From Bacillota bacterium (GTDB lineage: Bacteria > Bacillota > Clostridia > Christensenellales > UMGS416), in the NCBI GenBank assembly GCA_016281935.1, contig JAEEJN010000038.1:1-64000 (forward strand): 64,000 bases of DNA. Direction: 5' to 3'. Position numbers and translations under genes: made by a program. The notes under the pieces were generated by a model. It ran no database searches. It saw only the letters and a list, made by a program, of their open reading frames with translations, and was not told the DNA's origin. Shown here piece by piece: positions 18,676-27,815 of the stretch (position 1 is the first letter of the stretch; the number at the start of each line of letters is the position of its first letter).

Positions 18676-18792
18676 CTAGAAAGCAGGCAGGAACACATGA
18701 TAATGGAACGGATAGACACAACAGTTACTTGCATTTTCCTGGCTGCTGCACTAACATAAGCATAAAGACCAAATTCTGTAAGGAGGGTCATT

Positions 18793-21360
18793 ATGAGCAA
18801 AGTTTCGATTCAAACTCAAAACAAGCGCTTCCCCGTTGCTCCGGATCTGTACGGTATCTTCTTTGAAGACATCAACCGTTCGGGCGACTCCGGTCTCTAT
18901 CCCGAGATGATCCGCAACCGTTCCTTCGAGGACTCCATTCCTCCGGAACGCTGCACTGTGACGGAAGACGGCGTATCCTTCACGACGCCCGAAGGTTGGA
19001 CCGATCAGTTCAATGGCGGTGAAGGCCTGACCCGCTGGGTTGAGAAGAACAAGTACCCGGCGACCCCGATCCCTGCATGGTATGCGGAAAAGGCAGAAAT
19101 GGCGCTGGACTGTGCTGATACCCTGAACGCCAAGCGCCTGGTCTCTCTGGACGTGAAGTTCACTCCCGGAGGCAAAGTCTACAATATCGGATATTGCGGC
19201 GTGCCCCAGGAAAAAGGCAAGATCTACAACTTCTACATGTTTGCCAAAGCGGTCGGTGAAGCTGTTCCCGTAACTGTCGCGATCGAATCCGAAGCGGGCG
19301 AAGTATATGCCGAAAAGACCTTCTGTGTATCTCCCGCGAGCTTCTGCCGTTATGACGCATCCTTTGCGGCGATTGCAGACGACAAGAATGCGCGCCTTGT
19401 CCTGAAGTCCTGCTGTGGCGGAGAAGTCAAGTTCGGCTTCACCTCGCTCATGCCTGCAGACACTTATAACGGCCATGGGCTGCGCAAGGATATCCTGGAA
19501 GTTCTGAAGGGCATGAACCCGCACTTCCTGCGTTTCCCCGGCGGCTGCATCGTGGAAGGTTTCACCTATGAGACCGCCATGCGTTTCCCGAACACGATCG
19601 GACCCGTCTGGGAGCGTCCTTCCCATATGCTCATGTGGCACTACAAGACGACGAACGGCTTGGGCTATCATGAGTATCTGCAGATGTGCGAAGACCTGAA
19701 CATGGAGCCCATGTACGTGTTCAACTGCGGCCTGACCTGCCAGGGACGCGGTCCAGAGTATTTCGAGGGAGAAGAACTGGATCAGCTTCTGCAGGAAGCC
19801 ATCGATGCCATCGAGTACGCCATTGCGCCTGCCGATTCCAAGTGGGGCAAGGTCCGTGCTGCTGCCGGCCATCCGGATCCCTTCAAGATGACTTATGTGG
19901 AGATTGGCAACGAGAACAACGGCGAAGTCTATAACGTGCGTTACAAGAAATGCTATGATGCCCTGAAAGCCCGTTTCCCGCAGATCAAATACATTTCCAA
20001 CACGCATACGGAACGCGATGGCCTGCCTACGGAGATCGCGGATGAGCATTATTACTCCACGACCGAGTTTTTTGCCGAAAGTCTGCACATGTTCGATAAG
20101 TATCCGCGCCAGGCAGACGGCGCTCCCGAGATTTTCCTTGGTGAGATCGCGGTGAACCAGGGTGCCAGCGGCAAGGTCTACGCTTCCATCGGTGAAGCTA
20201 TGTACATGATCGGCATCGAGCGGAACCAGGATATCGTACGGCTCGCATCCTACGCGCCTCTGCTTGAGAACGTGAACTTCTCCAGCTGGTATCCGAACCT
20301 TGTCTGCTTCGACAATACACGCGTTTACCCGATCCCGACCTATTATGCGTGGAAACTCTTCAGTAGCTACCGCGGAAAGGATGTCGTTGAGTCCTGTGAA
20401 GAAACCGGCCCCGTGTATCGCAAAGTCTGGGGACTTCCTTCCATCCAGCTGACGGCTGGCATGCGCGTACGCAATCCCATCTTCAATGGGAAACCTGCTG
20501 AGCCCTATCAGTCCGTTCTGGGCTACATGGACAAGCAGGGCGACGAGTATGTGATCAAGCCCATGGAAGAGAAGCAGATCGACGGCGATATCCGCATGAC
20601 CCGCTTCTACAAGATGGCACGTGAAATGGGCTTCCTCAACGGTGCTCAGAGTGATTCCCTGACTGGCCGTGCAGCCTTCATCAAGAGAATCTTCGGCCGC
20701 AGTATGGTCGTCCTCGGCGATGAAGCGAATGAAAAGAACGTGGTCGGCGATTTCGAAGTGGAAGTCTTTGCCGAAGAGGGCAAGGATATCTGCATCGGCG
20801 CCTTCACGTCCCGTATTCCCCAGAGCCAGTACGATATCGATGCCGGCCATGTGACTGAGAAGTGGGGCTATATGGAGCTTCAGCCCTTCCGCTGGGAGAT
20901 CTCCGACGGTGTCAGCACTCTGCGCGGCGGTCATGCTTTCCGTCCGAAAGACTTTGCGGAGCCTGCAAATGTCAAGATCAATTACGGCGCCTTCAACAAG
21001 CTGCGCTATCAGACCACGGCAGAGAGCATCAAGCTTTATGTGAATGGTGAACTTGTACAGGAAGCCGAGCTTCCGAACTTCCAGAAGGTCGCTACGGTCG
21101 CTACCACGACTGACGATGAAGTCATCCTGAAGGCTGTGAACATCGGCGCAACAGCCGAGCCCGTGGAGATCAGCCTGGACTGCGATGTGGAGTCTGACTA
21201 CAAAGTCTGTCTCTTTACCGGCGATCCGGATGCCATGAACTCTCTCGAGAAGCCTGACAACGTCCACGATGTGGAGTTCTGCTGCTCCGGAGCCGGCAAG
21301 AGCTTCACTTACGAGGCACCTGCCTATTCCATCAACGTCCTGATCCTGAAAAAGAAATAA
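18793..21360 (+). CDS. GH51 alpha-L-arabinofuranosidase
   Basis: LYGIFFEDINRSGDSGLYPEMIRNRSFED; RFPGGCIVEGF; VEIGNENNGEVYN; FLGEIAVNQG; AGGAGG RBS. Confidence 0.9.
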   Translation: MSKVSIQTQNKRFPVAPDLYGIFFEDINRSGDSGLYPEMIRNRSFEDSIPPERCTVTEDGVSFTTPEGWTDQFNGGEGLTRWVEKNKYPATPIPAWYAEKAEMALDCADTLNAKRLVSLDVKFTPGGKVYNIGYCGVPQEKGKIYNFYMFAKAVGEAVPVTVAIESEAGEVYAEKTFCVSPASFCRYDASFAAIADDKNARLVLKSCCGGEVKFGFTSLMPADTYNGHGLRKDILEVLKGMNPHFLRFPGGCIVEGFTYETAMRFPNTIGPVWERPSHMLMWHYKTTNGLGYHEYLQMCEDLNMEPMYVFNCGLTCQGRGPEYFEGEELDQLLQEAIDAIEYAIAPADSKWGKVRAAAGHPDPFKMTYVEIGNENNGEVYNVRYKKCYDALKARFPQIKYISNTHTERDGLPTEIADEHYYSTTEFFAESLHMFDKYPRQADGAPEIFLGEIAVNQGASGKVYASIGEAMYMIGIERNQDIVRLASYAPLLENVNFSSWYPNLVCFDNTRVYPIPTYYAWKLFSSYRGKDVVESCEETGPVYRKVWGLPSIQLTAGMRVRNPIFNGKPAEPYQSVLGYMDKQGDEYVIKPMEEKQIDGDIRMTRFYKMAREMGFLNGAQSDSLTGRAAFIKRIFGRSMVVLGDEANEKNVVGDFEVEVFAEEGKDICIGAFTSRIPQSQYDIDAGHVTEKWGYMELQPFRWEISDGVSTLRGGHAFRPKDFAEPANVKINYGAFNKLRYQTTAESIKLYVNGELVQEAELPNFQKVATVATTTDDEVILKAVNIGATAEPVEISLDCDVESDYKVCLFTGDPDAMNSLEKPDNVHDVEFCCSGAGKSFTYEAPAYSINVLILKKK

Positions 21361-21390
21361 ACAACATAGAATCAGGTAAAACGACACTGG

Positions 21391-21415
21391 GACGGCCCTC
21401 TGGGCCGTCTTTTTC
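21391..21415 (+). terminator. Rho-independent terminator
   Basis: GACGGCCC-TCT-GGGCCGTC TTTTT. Confidence 0.8.
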
Positions 21416-21419
21416 GGTA

Positions 21420-21448
21420 TTGACCTGGGCATGGAACAGGACTAGAAT
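21420..21448 (+). promoter_or_regulatory. Sigma70/sigmaA-type promoter for the next GH51 gene
   Basis: TTGACC, 17-bp spacer, TAGAAT; begins 5 bp after the preceding terminator. Confidence 0.6.
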
Positions 21449-21488
21449 GAAGGTACTTATTATATCCCATGAAAAGGAGAGAAGAACC

Positions 21489-23996
21489 ATGAGCAGGATA
21501 TCTATCCAGACGAAAGAAAAGCGGTTCCCCACAGCGCCTCACCTGTATGGACTGTTTTTCGAAGACATCAACCGTTCGGGCGATTCAGGTCTCTACCCGG
21601 AAATGATCCGTAACCGTGCTTTTGAGGATTCGATTCCCCCTGAACGCTGCACAGTGGCCGAAGACGGCAGTACGTTTGTGACCCCGGAAGGCTGGTCAGA
21701 CCAGTTCAACGGCGGTGAAGGTCTGCCCCGCTGGGTCCGTGAAGACAAGATCGCCTATACGCCCGTTCCAGCCTGGTACACTGACGGCGCCGAGATGGCA
21801 CTCGACTACGAAGACAAGCTGAATGCCAAGCGCCTGGTATCCCTGGACGTCAAGTTCGCCCCCGGCGGCAAGGTCTGCAACATCGGCTTCGCAGGCGTGC
21901 CCCAGGAGAAGGGCAAGATCTACAACTTCTATATGTTTGCCAAGGCGATCGGCGCGGCCGTCAAAGTGACCGTAGCCATCGAATCCGCAGCGGGCAAAGT
22001 GTACGCCGAGAAGACCTTCAACGTCTCCGACGCCAGCTTCTGCCGCTATGACGCGTCTTTCGCGGCCGTCGCGGACGACAAGGATGCCCGCCTGGTCCTG
22101 AAGTCCTGCTGCGGCGGTGAAGTGAAGTTCGGCTTCACGTCCCTCATGCCCGCCGATACCTACAACGGCCACGGTATGCGCACGGATCTCATGGAGACCC
22201 TGAAGGCCATCAACCCCAAGTTCCTGCGCTTCCCGGGCGGCTGCATCGTGGAAGGTTTCACCTATGAGACCGCCATGCGCTTCCCGAACATCATCGGGCC
22301 CGTCTGGGAACGTCCGTCCCACATCCTTATGTGGCATTACCGCACGACGAACGGTCTGGGCTATCATGAATATCTGCAGATCTGCGAAGACCTTGGCCTC
22401 GAGCCCATGTATGTCTTCAACTGCGGCCTGACCTGCCAGGGACGCGCGCCCGAGTACTTTGAGGGCGAAGAGCTCCAGAAACTTCTGCAGGAAGCAATCG
22501 ACGCCATTGAATACGCCACTGCGCCTGCGGATTCCAAGTGGGGCAAGGTCCGTGCGGCCGCCGGCCATCCGGATCCCTTCAAGATGACCTACATCGAGAT
22601 CGGCAACGAGAACAGCGGCGAAGTCTACAACGTGCGCTACAAGATGTGCTATGACGAACTGAAGAAACGCTTCCCGTTCATCAAGTATATTTCCAATACC
22701 CATACGGAGCGCGACGGCCTGCCTACCGAGATCGCCGACGAGCATTACTACAACACGCCTGAGTTCTTTGCCGAGAACCTGCATATGTTCGACAACTATC
22801 CGCGGCAGAAGGACGGAGGCCCCGAGATCTTCCTGGGCGAGATCGCCGCGAACCAGGGTGCCGCCTGCGGCAAGGTATACGCTTCCATCAGTGAAGCCAT
22901 GTACATGATCGGCATCGAGCACAACCAGGACATCGTGCGTCTGGCCTCCTACGCGCCCCTGTTCGAGAACGTCCACTACATCGGCTGGTACCCGAACCTG
23001 ATCTGCTTCGACAACACGAAGTCCTACGCGATTCCGACATACTATGCCTGGAAGCTCTTCGGCAACGCCCGCGGCAAGGACGTCGTCAAATCCTGTGAGG
23101 AGACGACGCCCATCTACCGTCCTGTCAAGGGCATGCCCTCCATCCAGGGCAGCGTGGGCACCCGTTTCCGCAGCCCCGTCTTCAACGGCAAGGCCGTGAA
23201 GCCTTTCATCGAAGTGACCGGCTATGTGAAGGAAGAGAACGGTGAATACGTGACGACCGCGCCTACGGAGGACCAGATCGATCCCCGCATGCTGCGCTTC
23301 GCCAGCCGTCCCGGCATGCCCAATCCTTATGACCGTGCCTTCATCGTCCTGGGCGAAGCCGCCGACGAAGAAACGGTCAATGGCGTCTTTGAAGTGGAAG
23401 TCTTCGCGGAGGAAGGCAAGGACATCGGCATCGGCCTGTTCACGTGCCGCCCGCCGCGCAGTGTCTTCGTGCTCGACGAGACCCGCGTGCCCAAGGAATG
23501 GGATCCCGGACGCCTGCAGCCCTTTGCCTGGGCTATCGCGAACGGTGTCAGCACCTTGACCGAAGGCCGTTGGATGCGCCGCCGCAACGTGATCGCGCCT
23601 GCGGACGTGAAAGTCAACTACGGTGCCTGGAACAAGCTGCGCTATGAAGTGACCGCCGAGACCATCAAGCTGTACGTCAACGGCGAGCTGGTTCAGGAAG
23701 GCGCCGTGCCGAACTTCCAGAAGATCGCGTCCGTCACTACGACCACTGACAACGAAGTCATCGTCAAGATCGTGAACATCAGCGCTACAGCCGAGCCCGT
23801 GGAGATCAACCTCGACTGCGCCGTATGCCCGGACTACGAGGTCCGCTGCTTCACCGGCGATCCTGATGCCGAGAACTCGCTGGACGCGCCCACGAACGTG
23901 TGCGACGCGGTCTGCAAAGCGACCGGTGCCTCCTCGGACTTCACGTTCGAAGCGCCCGCGTATTCCATCAACGTGCTCGTGCTGAAAAAAGCATAA
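21489..23996 (+). CDS. GH51 alpha-L-arabinofuranosidase, close paralog of 18793-21360
   Basis: LYGLFFEDINRSGDSGLYPEMIRNRAFEDSIPPERCTV; YIEIGNENSGEVYN; FLGEIAANQG. Confidence 0.9.
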   Translation: MSRISIQTKEKRFPTAPHLYGLFFEDINRSGDSGLYPEMIRNRAFEDSIPPERCTVAEDGSTFVTPEGWSDQFNGGEGLPRWVREDKIAYTPVPAWYTDGAEMALDYEDKLNAKRLVSLDVKFAPGGKVCNIGFAGVPQEKGKIYNFYMFAKAIGAAVKVTVAIESAAGKVYAEKTFNVSDASFCRYDASFAAVADDKDARLVLKSCCGGEVKFGFTSLMPADTYNGHGMRTDLMETLKAINPKFLRFPGGCIVEGFTYETAMRFPNIIGPVWERPSHILMWHYRTTNGLGYHEYLQICEDLGLEPMYVFNCGLTCQGRAPEYFEGEELQKLLQEAIDAIEYATAPADSKWGKVRAAAGHPDPFKMTYIEIGNENSGEVYNVRYKMCYDELKKRFPFIKYISNTHTERDGLPTEIADEHYYNTPEFFAENLHMFDNYPRQKDGGPEIFLGEIAANQGAACGKVYASISEAMYMIGIEHNQDIVRLASYAPLFENVHYIGWYPNLICFDNTKSYAIPTYYAWKLFGNARGKDVVKSCEETTPIYRPVKGMPSIQGSVGTRFRSPVFNGKAVKPFIEVTGYVKEENGEYVTTAPTEDQIDPRMLRFASRPGMPNPYDRAFIVLGEAADEETVNGVFEVEVFAEEGKDIGIGLFTCRPPRSVFVLDETRVPKEWDPGRLQPFAWAIANGVSTLTEGRWMRRRNVIAPADVKVNYGAWNKLRYEVTAETIKLYVNGELVQEGAVPNFQKIASVTTTTDNEVIVKIVNISATAEPVEINLDCAVCPDYEVRCFTGDPDAENSLDAPTNVCDAVCKATGASSDFTFEAPAYSINVLVLKKA

Positions 23997-24010
23997 ACTG
24001 CCATAAACAG

Positions 24011-24042
24011 AATGTCCCCGGAGTGATCCGGGGACATTTCTT
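24011..24042 (+). terminator. Rho-independent terminator
   Basis: AATGTCCCCGGA-GTGA-TCCGGGGACATT TCTTT. Confidence 0.75.
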
Positions 24043-24061
24043 TATGCTGCTGGCCATTTGT

Positions 24062-24919
24062 TCATTCTTCAAGGTAAGCTTTCATCGTGTCTTCTATCCA
24101 ATATAGAAAGCAACTGTCCGGACTGTGATGTTCCAATGCTTTCATCTTGAGGTATAGGGGGATCCCGTCTCCTGCATCGTGCCAGAGGTCCGTAAAGACT
24201 GTATCAAAGCGCCAGCATCCCATTTCTGTTTCGGCGTAATCAAAAGCGTCTGATACCACAAACTGCACGTCTTTATCTTTCTGGAAATAAGGGAAGAGGG
24301 CTTCATGAAAGAGATCTAAAAGCTTTCTGTCCCGTTCAACAACCGTTACTGACAGGACATCGGGTTTCTCCAAAGCATGAAAGAGATAATATCCCATGCC
24401 CAAACCGAACGTGAGCACTTTGCCGTGTGTCTGATGAAGGGCTTTGTCCATGGTCGCGGCTTCGTTGGGAGTGACGCTCATCCATTCGCGTCCGTTCTGC
24501 AGAACACGAGGGAAACGGTACGACACCGGGAAGCACCCGATACGCGGGATGATCCTGCCCTCAAACAGCGCGAAGTCATCCCGTACGAACATTTCAAAAG
24601 GCTCGAGACTGCCCCATGAGAAGGCCCATCCATCCAGTTCCTCCTGAGGGAACGGAAGGCTGCAATAGGTATCAGAGAGGAAAGGAGCGGGATCCAGCAG
24701 TTTAAAGCCGCTGGAAAGCATATGGAACAGGATCCGGTCTTTCTCGGACCCGAAGGGATCGATCTCCAGAGCGGAAGCCAGGAGCAGAAGACAGGCTTCT
24801 TCCTCCGTGACGGAGGTATCGCGGACCAGCTCCTGCACTGTATCCCTGCTGATCCATGTCGTATGGCGGTTCAAGAAAAGAGAGAGCCGCTCCAGCAAAT
24901 CAAGAGAATAGTCATCCAT
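24062..24919 (-). CDS. Class I SAM-dependent methyltransferase-like (spermidine synthase-like fold) protein
   Basis: KVLTFGLGMGYYLFHALEKPDVLSVTVVERDRKLLDLF and DTVFTDLWHDAGDGIPLYLKMKAL resemble a Rossmann SAM-binding core. Confidence 0.55.
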   Translation of the reverse strand: MDDYSLDLLERLSLFLNRHTTWISRDTVQELVRDTSVTEEEACLLLLASALEIDPFGSEKDRILFHMLSSGFKLLDPAPFLSDTYCSLPFPQEELDGWAFSWGSLEPFEMFVRDDFALFEGRIIPRIGCFPVSYRFPRVLQNGREWMSVTPNEAATMDKALHQTHGKVLTFGLGMGYYLFHALEKPDVLSVTVVERDRKLLDLFHEALFPYFQKDKDVQFVVSDAFDYAETEMGCWRFDTVFTDLWHDAGDGIPLYLKMKALEHHSPDSCFLYWIEDTMKAYLEE

Positions 24920-25040
24920 GCCATATTTATAGCTGAAGGGACTGCTTTCGTCAAGCTTCTACTCAAATTCGTCCGTTTGTGGTATGATGGTGATACGCAT
25001 CAGAAGCCGCGGCTGCCTTTTCCGCGGCAAAGGAGATTTC

Positions 25041-26498
25041 ATGAGAGTCTGTCTTCTGAACGATTCTTTTCCGCCAATGATCGACGGAGTATCCAACACG
25101 GTCTTCAATTATGCCACCTTTGTGCAGAAGGATTTCGGCGACGCTGTTGTCCTGACGCCTGCTTATCCTCATGTTACAGATGATTATCCGTTTGAAGTCA
25201 TCCGGTATCCCAGCCTCGATATGACGCGTTTCATGGATGGCTACAGAACAGGACTGCCCCTGGACGCCAAAACGCATTACAGAATCTCTAAAAATCCGCC
25301 GGATATCATCCACAGCCATTGCCCTATGGTCTCGGGGGTCCTGGCGCGCGCACTGAAGGAAGAGACCGGTGCACCCTTGATTGGAACATATCATACCAAA
25401 TTCGATGAGGATCTGAAGAGGGTTCTGCACAACCCGCCGCTTGAAAAGATCGCCTGCAGAGCTATCGTGGATAATATGTCCGCCTGCGATGAAGTATGGG
25501 CGGTCAGCGAAGGAGCAGGGGAGAACCTGCGAAGCTTGGGATATCAGGGCGATTACCGTGTCATGCCCAACGGGGTGGATTTTCCCCTCGGAAGCACAAA
25601 GGGACCGCGAACTGAAAAACTTCGGGCAGGGCACGGAATCCCGGAAAGTGTTCCTGTCTTTATCTTTGTGGGACGTATGGTATGGTATAAAGGCCAGCGG
25701 CTGATCCTGGACGCTCTCCGAGAACTCAAAGATGAAGGGTTCGACTTCCGTATGGTTTTTATCGGCGGTGGAGAGAACAAGGAAGACGTCGAGAAATATG
25801 CGGACGTACAGGGGCTCGCCGACAACTGCATCTTTACAGGACCTATCCTGGATCGTGAACTTCTGCGGGACTATTTCAGTATGAGCAGCATGCTCCTTTT
25901 CCCTTCCGAATATGACACGAACGGCATCGTTGTGAGGGAAGCTGCGGCATGCGGACTTGGCTCTGTGCTTATTCGGAACAGCTGTGCTGCAGAAGGCATC
26001 CGGGACGGCCGGGAAGCTCTGCTCTGTGAACCGGATGCAAGGGATATGGCAAACAGACTCCGGGAAATGGTACGGGATCCGGCTCAAATGTCCTGGATCG
26101 GGAAAATGGCACAGAACGATATTTACATTTCCTGGGAGGATGCCGTGACTATGGCACATGCCCGTTATGAAGTGCTTCTGGAGGAGAAAAAAGCAGGAAG
26201 ACTCACAGGAACACGCAGTGTCACGACGGAAATGCTTGCATTGAATGCCGAGATGCAGGCCAGTATGAACCGGATATTCCGTACTCAGGAAAAAGTTCGC
26301 CTGCAGATGAACACCTTCCGAAAGAACTATGCCCGTCGTGTGCTTCGCGATGAATACAGGGCCAGATTCCGTATGCGCGCGATGCGCAGAGAAGTGGAAA
26401 AGACAAGCCGGCAGCTCAAGGTTCGGGCACGCTGGACTTATCGCGGATTCAGTTCCCTGCGGCGCAGAATCCTGGAAGAGATCGAGAGATATCTCTGA
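25041..26498 (+). CDS. GT4-family glycosyltransferase
   Basis: VCLLNDSFPPMIDGVSNTVFNYA; HSHCPMVSGVLA; GRMVWYKGQRLILDAL; FPSEYDTNGIVVREAAACG. Confidence 0.85.
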   Translation: MRVCLLNDSFPPMIDGVSNTVFNYATFVQKDFGDAVVLTPAYPHVTDDYPFEVIRYPSLDMTRFMDGYRTGLPLDAKTHYRISKNPPDIIHSHCPMVSGVLARALKEETGAPLIGTYHTKFDEDLKRVLHNPPLEKIACRAIVDNMSACDEVWAVSEGAGENLRSLGYQGDYRVMPNGVDFPLGSTKGPRTEKLRAGHGIPESVPVFIFVGRMVWYKGQRLILDALRELKDEGFDFRMVFIGGGENKEDVEKYADVQGLADNCIFTGPILDRELLRDYFSMSSMLLFPSEYDTNGIVVREAAACGLGSVLIRNSCAAEGIRDGREALLCEPDARDMANRLREMVRDPAQMSWIGKMAQNDIYISWEDAVTMAHARYEVLLEEKKAGRLTGTRSVTTEMLALNAEMQASMNRIFRTQEKVRLQMNTFRKNYARRVLRDEYRARFRMRAMRREVEKTSRQLKVRARWTYRGFSSLRRRILEEIERYL

Positions 26499-26513
26499 CG
26501 GTCGGTTCCGCTC

Positions 26514-26557
26514 ATACAGCAAAGATCCTCGCATCGATGCGAGGATCTTTGCTGTAT
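26514..26557. terminator. Bidirectional terminator: 44-bp perfect palindrome between convergent genes
   Basis: ATACAGCAAAGATCCTCGCATCGATGCGAGGATCTTTGCTGTAT equals its own reverse complement. Confidence 0.8.
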
Positions 26558-26563
26558 CGCTTA

Positions 26564-27631
26564 TCAGACCGTCTGGAGTTCCCGGGTATAGGAATTCAGG
26601 CTGCGATGTCCGTCTTCCGTGACTTCCACGAGATTCTCGATGCGGACACCAAACCGTCCGGGAAGGTAGATGCCGGGTTCGATTGAAAAGACCATTCCGG
26701 GCTGTGCTACGACATCGCTTACTGCGCTGACATCCGGGTACTCATGTACGTCCATTCCGATGTTGTGACCGGTTCTGTGAGTAAAATACGGGCCGTATCC
26801 GGCGTTCTCGATCACGCTTCGTGCGGCTCTGTCGATCTCTTTCAGCGGAATGCCCGGTGCAACGGTATCCATGGCCGAAAGATGGGCTTCGAGCACGGTC
26901 TCATAGACTTTTTTCTGCTCATCCGTAGGTTCGCCGCAGAAAACAGTGCGGGTCATGTCGCTGTGATAGCCTTTCCAGGGGGAACCGATATCGATAACGA
27001 CACTGTCGCCCTTCTTCAATACTGCCGTGCCGCCCGCATGGTGAGGATCTGCTGCGTGCGCCCCGAAACTGACGATGGCAAAGGCAGGGACCGGCAGCCC
27101 GTGATCTGTGTACAGCCGCTTCAGGATCTCCGTGACTTCGTCTTCCCGAATCCCTTCATGAAGTGAACGGATCGTTCCCTCGATGACAAGATCGTTGCGT
27201 CTGGAAGCTTCCCGCATAAGGGCCAGTTCGTCTTCGCTTTTGATCATTCGTACTTCCTGCAGAGGAAGGCTCCCCAGGACAGGACGGGTCGTTCCGGGCA
27301 GAGCATCCAGCAGCGGCAGAATGAATCGGCCCTGCCATGAGCCATCTATCCCGACCGTGCCTTCCGGCACGGCGGGAATGATATCCTTCAACGGATTTTC
27401 AGTATCTTTATGAGTGTATACGGGGCAGCCGAGATCGGGTGTGGGGAACAATTCATTCGTGAAAAACGATGCTTGCCCGTCTTTCTTCAGGAACAATACT
27501 GCCAGACGTTCCCCGGGATCGGGACGATATCCGGTCAGATAGGCGATATGGCTGGGGTCTGTTACGATAAGACTGTCCAAACAATGCCTCGTCATGGCTG
27601 CAAGGACGGTGTCCAAACGTTTCCTGTTCAT
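26564..27631 (-). CDS. M24 family Xaa-Pro aminopeptidase
   Basis: VVIDIGSPWKGYHSDMTRTVFCG; THRTGHNIGMDVHEYP; GMVFSIEPGIYLPGRFGVRIENLV; GGAGG RBS before MNRKRLD. Confidence 0.9.
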   Translation of the reverse strand: MNRKRLDTVLAAMTRHCLDSLIVTDPSHIAYLTGYRPDPGERLAVLFLKKDGQASFFTNELFPTPDLGCPVYTHKDTENPLKDIIPAVPEGTVGIDGSWQGRFILPLLDALPGTTRPVLGSLPLQEVRMIKSEDELALMREASRRNDLVIEGTIRSLHEGIREDEVTEILKRLYTDHGLPVPAFAIVSFGAHAADPHHAGGTAVLKKGDSVVIDIGSPWKGYHSDMTRTVFCGEPTDEQKKVYETVLEAHLSAMDTVAPGIPLKEIDRAARSVIENAGYGPYFTHRTGHNIGMDVHEYPDVSAVSDVVAQPGMVFSIEPGIYLPGRFGVRIENLVEVTEDGHRSLNSYTRELQTV

Positions 27632-27815
27632 TGAAAGACCTCCTGTTTTTTCTCGGTTCAATCCTAAAACAGCAGAGGGGACTTGTCAAGAAAAGCGCTT
27701 TGCATTTGGAAGTTTTGGAGAATCGGATCATGAGGCAGGAAAAGGTAAGACGGTAGCGAATTGAGTAAATGTATAAAGTACGATCCGGGCAGAAACCCGG
27801 GAAAGGAGACCCAGA

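Noticed and set aside
18751-21432. 893-aa ORF antisense to GH51
   Set aside because: Same mirror artifact; recurs opposite each GH51 copy because of shared codon usage
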